Positions 6,282 through 8,786 of a stretch of 8,786 bases of DNA are shown here, one piece after another. Source of the stretch: Betaproteobacteria bacterium (GTDB lineage Bacteria; Pseudomonadota; Gammaproteobacteria; Burkholderiales; Casimicrobiaceae); NCBI GenBank assembly GCA_013298455.1, contig JAAFHR010000119.1:1-8786 (forward strand), given 5' to 3'. Numbering within the stretch: the first letter of the stretch is position 1; each line of letters begins with the position of its first letter. Below the pieces are notes generated by a model. The model ran no database searches. It was not told the DNA's origin and saw only the letters and a list, made by a program, of their open reading frames with translations. The translations under genes and the position numbers were made by a program.

Positions 6282-6830
6282 ATGAAAAAAATCAACGACT
6301 TGTTTTTTAAGCTCGCCGAAGTCACGCTCGTAGTGATGCTCTCGACGATGGTGGTGATGGTATTTGGCAACGTGGTGCTTCGATACGGCTTCAACACAGG
6401 CATCATCAGCTCCGAGGAGCTGTCGCGCTTTTTGTTCATTTGGATCACGTTTTTGGGTGCTGTGGTAGCGATGCGTGAAAACGCGCACCTGGGCTTGGAT
6501 TCAATCGTTCGGCTTTTGCCATTGATCGGTCAAAAAACGTGTTTTGCGATGTCCAATCTCCTGATGCTCGGCTGCTGCACGTTGATGTTTTACGGCACAT
6601 GGAAGCAGCATCACATCAACGCTACAACGAACTCGGCGGTGCTCGAGATTCCGATGAGCTGGGTGTACGGCGTGGGCTACCTCACCAGTATCGCCATGGG
6701 ATTGATGATCATCGGCAAGCTGGCGAGATTGGCCACCGGAAAAATTCGTGAAGACGAGCTAATTCAGGTGATGGATTCGGAAGAGGAAGCGAGCCCGCAT
6801 CTGGCCAAAGACTCGGGAGCGACGAAATGA
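6282..6830 (+). CDS. dctQ: TRAP transporter small permease DctQ
   Basis: This 182-residue inner-membrane protein has four predicted membrane helices at about 13-34, 49-66, 85-105 and 127-148. The DctQ signature SEELSRFLFIWITFLGAV (44-61) lies at the second helix, and the tail is charged and cytoplasmic (EDELIQVMDSEEEA). It pairs with DctM to form the sodium- or proton-driven TRAP permease that accepts ligand from DctP. The ATG at 6282 is chosen because MKKINDLFF begins a typical DctQ. The frame extends upstream to a TTG at 6198 inside dctP, but that would run through the terminator hairpin and add a non-homologous leader. There is no Shine-Dalgarno before 6282 (the preceding bases are gttttccgccc), so translation may be inefficient. 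It overlaps dctM by 4 bp (ATGA), which implies translational coupling. Confidence 0.93.
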   Translation: MKKINDLFFKLAEVTLVVMLSTMVVMVFGNVVLRYGFNTGIISSEELSRFLFIWITFLGAVVAMRENAHLGLDSIVRLLPLIGQKTCFAMSNLLMLGCCTLMFYGTWKQHHINATTNSAVLEIPMSWVYGVGYLTSIAMGLMIIGKLARLATGKIREDELIQVMDSEEEASPHLAKDSGATK

Positions 6831-8107
6831 CGATCCTGGTCTTCGTGGTTTCACTGCTCGCAGCGATGGCACTCGGCATGCCGCTTGCGTTTTCGCTCAT
6901 CGTTTCGGGCGTAGCGCTGATGCTGCACCTCGACAGCTTCGACACGCAAATCATTTCGCAAAATTTGATCAGCGGCGCAGATAATTTTCCTTTGATGGCG
7001 GTGCCGTTTTTTATGCTCGCTGGCGAGCTGATGAACGCGGGCGGACTGAGCCGACGTATTGTCAATTCCGCGATGGTGTGGGTCGGTCATTTTCGCGGCG
7101 GGCTGGGCTACGTGGCCGTGTTTGCTGCGATCGTGATGGCGAGCTTATCGGGCTCGGCGGTGGCCGATACCGCGGCGCTCGCGGCGGTGCTGCTGCCGAT
7201 GATGAAAAGCGCCGGTTACCGAATGGATCGCTCTGCCGGTTTGATTGCTGCGGGCGGCATCATTGCGCCCGTCATTCCGCCGTCGATTGGATTTATTTTG
7301 TTTGGCGTGATCGGCGGCGTGTCGATTTCAAAGCTCTTCATGGCGGGAATCGTCCCCGGCATCATGATGGGTGTGGCGCTGATGGTGACTTGGTGGATCG
7401 TGGCGCGAAACGATGACGTAAGAATCGCGCCAAAAGTTGGAATGCGCGAACGACTAAAGGTCACCGCCAACGCCTTTTGGGCGTATCTGCTCGCTATCAC
7501 CATCATCGGTGGCATGAAAGCGGGCATCTTCACGCCAACCGAGGCGGCGGTTGTGGCCGTCGTGTACTCGCTCTTTGTCGGATTGTTTATCTACCGAGAA
7601 CTCAAGGTGCGCGATCTCTACCGACTCATTCTCAACGCGGGCAAGATGTCAGCGGTCGTGATGTTTTTGGTGGCGGCGGCGTTGGTTTCTGCGTGGCTCA
7701 TCACGATTGCCAACATCCCGGCGCAGATCGTCTCGCTCATGGAGCCGTTTGTGGGTAACAAAATGCTCCTGATGGCGATGCTCATGCTGCTCGTTTTCAT
7801 CGTGGGCACCGCGCTCGACTTTGCTCCCACCGTGCTGATCCTCACGCCGGTATTGATGCCGCTTGTAAAGGCTGCGGGCATTGATCCGGTTTACTTTGGC
7901 GTGCTCTTCATCATCAACAATGCCATTGGGCTGCTCACGCCACCGGTAGGCACGGTGCTCAATGTCGTCTGCGGCGTTGGACGAATTCCGATGCACGATG
8001 TGATCCGCGGCGTGTGGCCGTTTCTCGTGTCACAGGTTGTGGTGATGGCGATTTTGGTGGTGTTTCCGGAGCTGGTGATGGCACCACTTAGGTTCTTGCT
8101 CCGCTGA
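6827..8107 (+). CDS. dctM: TRAP transporter large permease DctM
   Basis: This 426-residue, very hydrophobic inner-membrane protein is the transport subunit of the TRAP system. Family landmarks in order are NFPLMAVPFFMLAGELMNAGG (53-73), SLSGSAVADTAALAAVLLPMM (106-126), GLIAAGGIIAPVIPPSIGF (138-156), GIFTPTEAA in the second half, and LLTPPVGTVLNVVCGV near the C-terminus. The two Gly/Pro-rich segments correspond to the re-entrant hairpins of the DctM/ion transporter superfamily. Length is typical. The start ATG overlaps the dctQ stop (ATGA) and has GGGAG seven bases upstream. The ligand is the same organic acid bound by DctP. A strong hairpin follows shortly after the stop codon. Confidence 0.96.
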   Translation: MTILVFVVSLLAAMALGMPLAFSLIVSGVALMLHLDSFDTQIISQNLISGADNFPLMAVPFFMLAGELMNAGGLSRRIVNSAMVWVGHFRGGLGYVAVFAAIVMASLSGSAVADTAALAAVLLPMMKSAGYRMDRSAGLIAAGGIIAPVIPPSIGFILFGVIGGVSISKLFMAGIVPGIMMGVALMVTWWIVARNDDVRIAPKVGMRERLKVTANAFWAYLLAITIIGGMKAGIFTPTEAAVVAVVYSLFVGLFIYRELKVRDLYRLILNAGKMSAVVMFLVAAALVSAWLITIANIPAQIVSLMEPFVGNKMLLMAMLMLLVFIVGTALDFAPTVLILTPVLMPLVKAAGIDPVYFGVLFIINNAIGLLTPPVGTVLNVVCGVGRIPMHDVIRGVWPFLVSQVVVMAILVVFPELVMAPLRFLLR

Positions 8108-8116
8108 CATTCGAGC

Positions 8117-8147
8117 TCCGATTCGTCAAAGCATTTGACGAATCGGA
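8117..8147. terminator. Long perfect hairpin between convergent genes
   Basis: TCCGATTCGTCAAA (8117-8130) and TTTGACGAATCGGA (8134-8147) form a perfect 14-bp stem with a GCA loop. It lies 10 bp after the dctM stop and 9 bp beyond the stop of the convergent Ldh2 gene, so it could end transcription from both sides. No T-run flanks it on either strand, so it may act as an RNA 3'-end stabiliser or a weak terminator rather than a classical intrinsic one. Confidence 0.6.
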
Positions 8148-8156
8148 CCGCCGCCG

Positions 8157-8786
8157 CTACCCGGGCAGCGAAACGCCCAACGCGTTGGCATGTGGCGCTA
8201 GCGATTGCCACACTGTGTCTGGGTAACTTAAACCATCAACCATCGCGCTCCGCTGCAAGCTCGCGGCCTGATCGCCGGGCATTCGCACGGGCTTTGCAGC
8301 ATCAATCGGGCGATTGCTTCTGCACTGCTGCGACAGAAAATCCGTTTGTTCAACAAACGCGTCAGCCCCCGCAAAAAACTCAGGGTTGATGAGCTGCAAA
8401 AACGTGTTGCCGCCCCAGGTCGTCGGACCGTCAACGCGGCCATGTCCGGAGAGCCCTTGCGATAGCGCTTCAACCATCAACGCGATCCCGAAGCCCTTGT
8501 GACCGTATTCCTGGCCGCCTAGCAGTTGCAATGATCCCTTGGGGTCGGTGTGTTCAAGCACAGCCGGATCGGTCGTCGGCACGCCATTACAGTCAAGCAA
8601 CCACGGATGCGCAAACGCCTCGCCCGCCGCGTGTTTTTGCCGCGTCATCGACACCGTGGTGATCGACGCACAAATGTCAACGAGCACTGGATGCTCACGG
8701 CCCGGATAGCCAATGGCGTAGGGATCCGGCGTGAAAAGCGGCTCCGTGCCACCGTAGGGCGCCACGCGTTTCCCGGCGGGATCCGA
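8157..8786 (-). CDS. Ldh2-family NAD(P)-dependent oxidoreductase, N-terminus missing
   Basis: The minus-strand frame enters from the right edge and ends at TAG 8159-8157, giving the last 209 residues of a family usually about 340-350 long. Recognisable segments are SDPAGKRVAPYGG and PDPYAIGYPG at the visible start. Next come LVDICASITT, DPKGSLQLLGGQEYGHKGFG and ALMVEALSQGLSGHGR, which are typical of the malate/L-lactate/ureidoglycolate/delta-1-pyrroline-2-carboxylate dehydrogenase superfamily. These cytoplasmic enzymes interconvert 2-hydroxy and 2-keto acids (or imines) with NAD(P)H. The N-terminal catalytic part lies outside the window, so substrate and cofactor preference cannot be judged. 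It converges on the SDR-TRAP operon, suggesting a shared acid-utilisation locus. A GTG at 8765 could be mistaken for the start but lies inside the conserved region. Confidence 0.9.
   Translation of the reverse strand, partial: SDPAGKRVAPYGGTEPLFTPDPYAIGYPGREHPVLVDICASITTVSMTRQKHAAGEAFAHPWLLDCNGVPTTDPAVLEHTDPKGSLQLLGGQEYGHKGFGIALMVEALSQGLSGHGRVDGPTTWGGNTFLQLINPEFFAGADAFVEQTDFLSQQCRSNRPIDAAKPVRMPGDQAASLQRSAMVDGLSYPDTVWQSLAPHANALGVSLPG

Noticed and set aside
8157..8765. GTG at 8765 as the true start of the Ldh2-family gene
   Set aside because: The frame continues to the window edge with conserved family residues (SDPAGKR) upstream, and the resulting protein would lack about 140 N-terminal residues.

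Overview
The window looks like a moderately GC-rich betaproteobacterium, most likely Burkholderiales. The signs are a small DUF2917 protein, a chain of GAF domains joined by 'TAEILKVI'-type linkers, and a DctP-type TRAP operon beside dehydrogenase genes. This placement rests on family resemblance only, with no marker gene. I see no rRNA, tRNA, CRISPR array, insertion sequence or phage gene.

Left part (1-3896), all on the minus strand. Read in transcription order it holds a small DUF2917 protein (3896-3579), a 205-bp spacer, a two-dinucleotide-fold flavoprotein of the monooxygenase/oxidoreductase type (3373-1916), and, 46 bp further on, a large multi-GAF sensor protein (1869-1) that runs off the left edge. 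The visible part of the sensor has three complete GAF domains and the start of a fourth; no output domain is inside the window. The flavoprotein and sensor are probably co-transcribed. An 18-bp near-palindrome lies just upstream of the flavoprotein start, and a long-range inverted repeat sits further up the same spacer.

Middle (3897-4195). This is a divergent, gene-free region of about 300 bp between the DUF2917 gene and the rightward catabolic operon. It holds phased GCTAAAC direct repeats and a short hairpin with a GTAG head that resembles a REP element.

Right part (4196-8786). A short-chain dehydrogenase/reductase (SDR) is followed by a complete TRAP transporter: dctP (periplasmic binding protein), dctQ (small permease) and dctM (large permease), with dctQ and dctM overlapping by 4 bp. 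A convergent, partial gene for an Ldh2-family (malate/L-lactate/ureidoglycolate dehydrogenase type) NAD(P)-dependent oxidoreductase enters from the right edge. Together these suggest uptake of an organic or sugar acid across the inner membrane by sodium- or proton-driven TRAP transport, followed by oxidation or reduction of a hydroxyl/keto group by the SDR and Ldh2 enzymes. The substrate cannot be read from sequence alone. A perfect 10-bp stem followed by T-runs lies between dctP and dctQ and probably makes binding protein more abundant than permease. A perfect 14-bp stem separates the convergent dctM and Ldh2 genes.

I found no clearly new multi-gene system. The most interesting points are the flavoprotein plus multi-GAF sensor pairing, the candidate operator in front of it, the attenuator inside the TRAP operon, and an Asn-to-Asp change at the expected catalytic Asn of the SDR.
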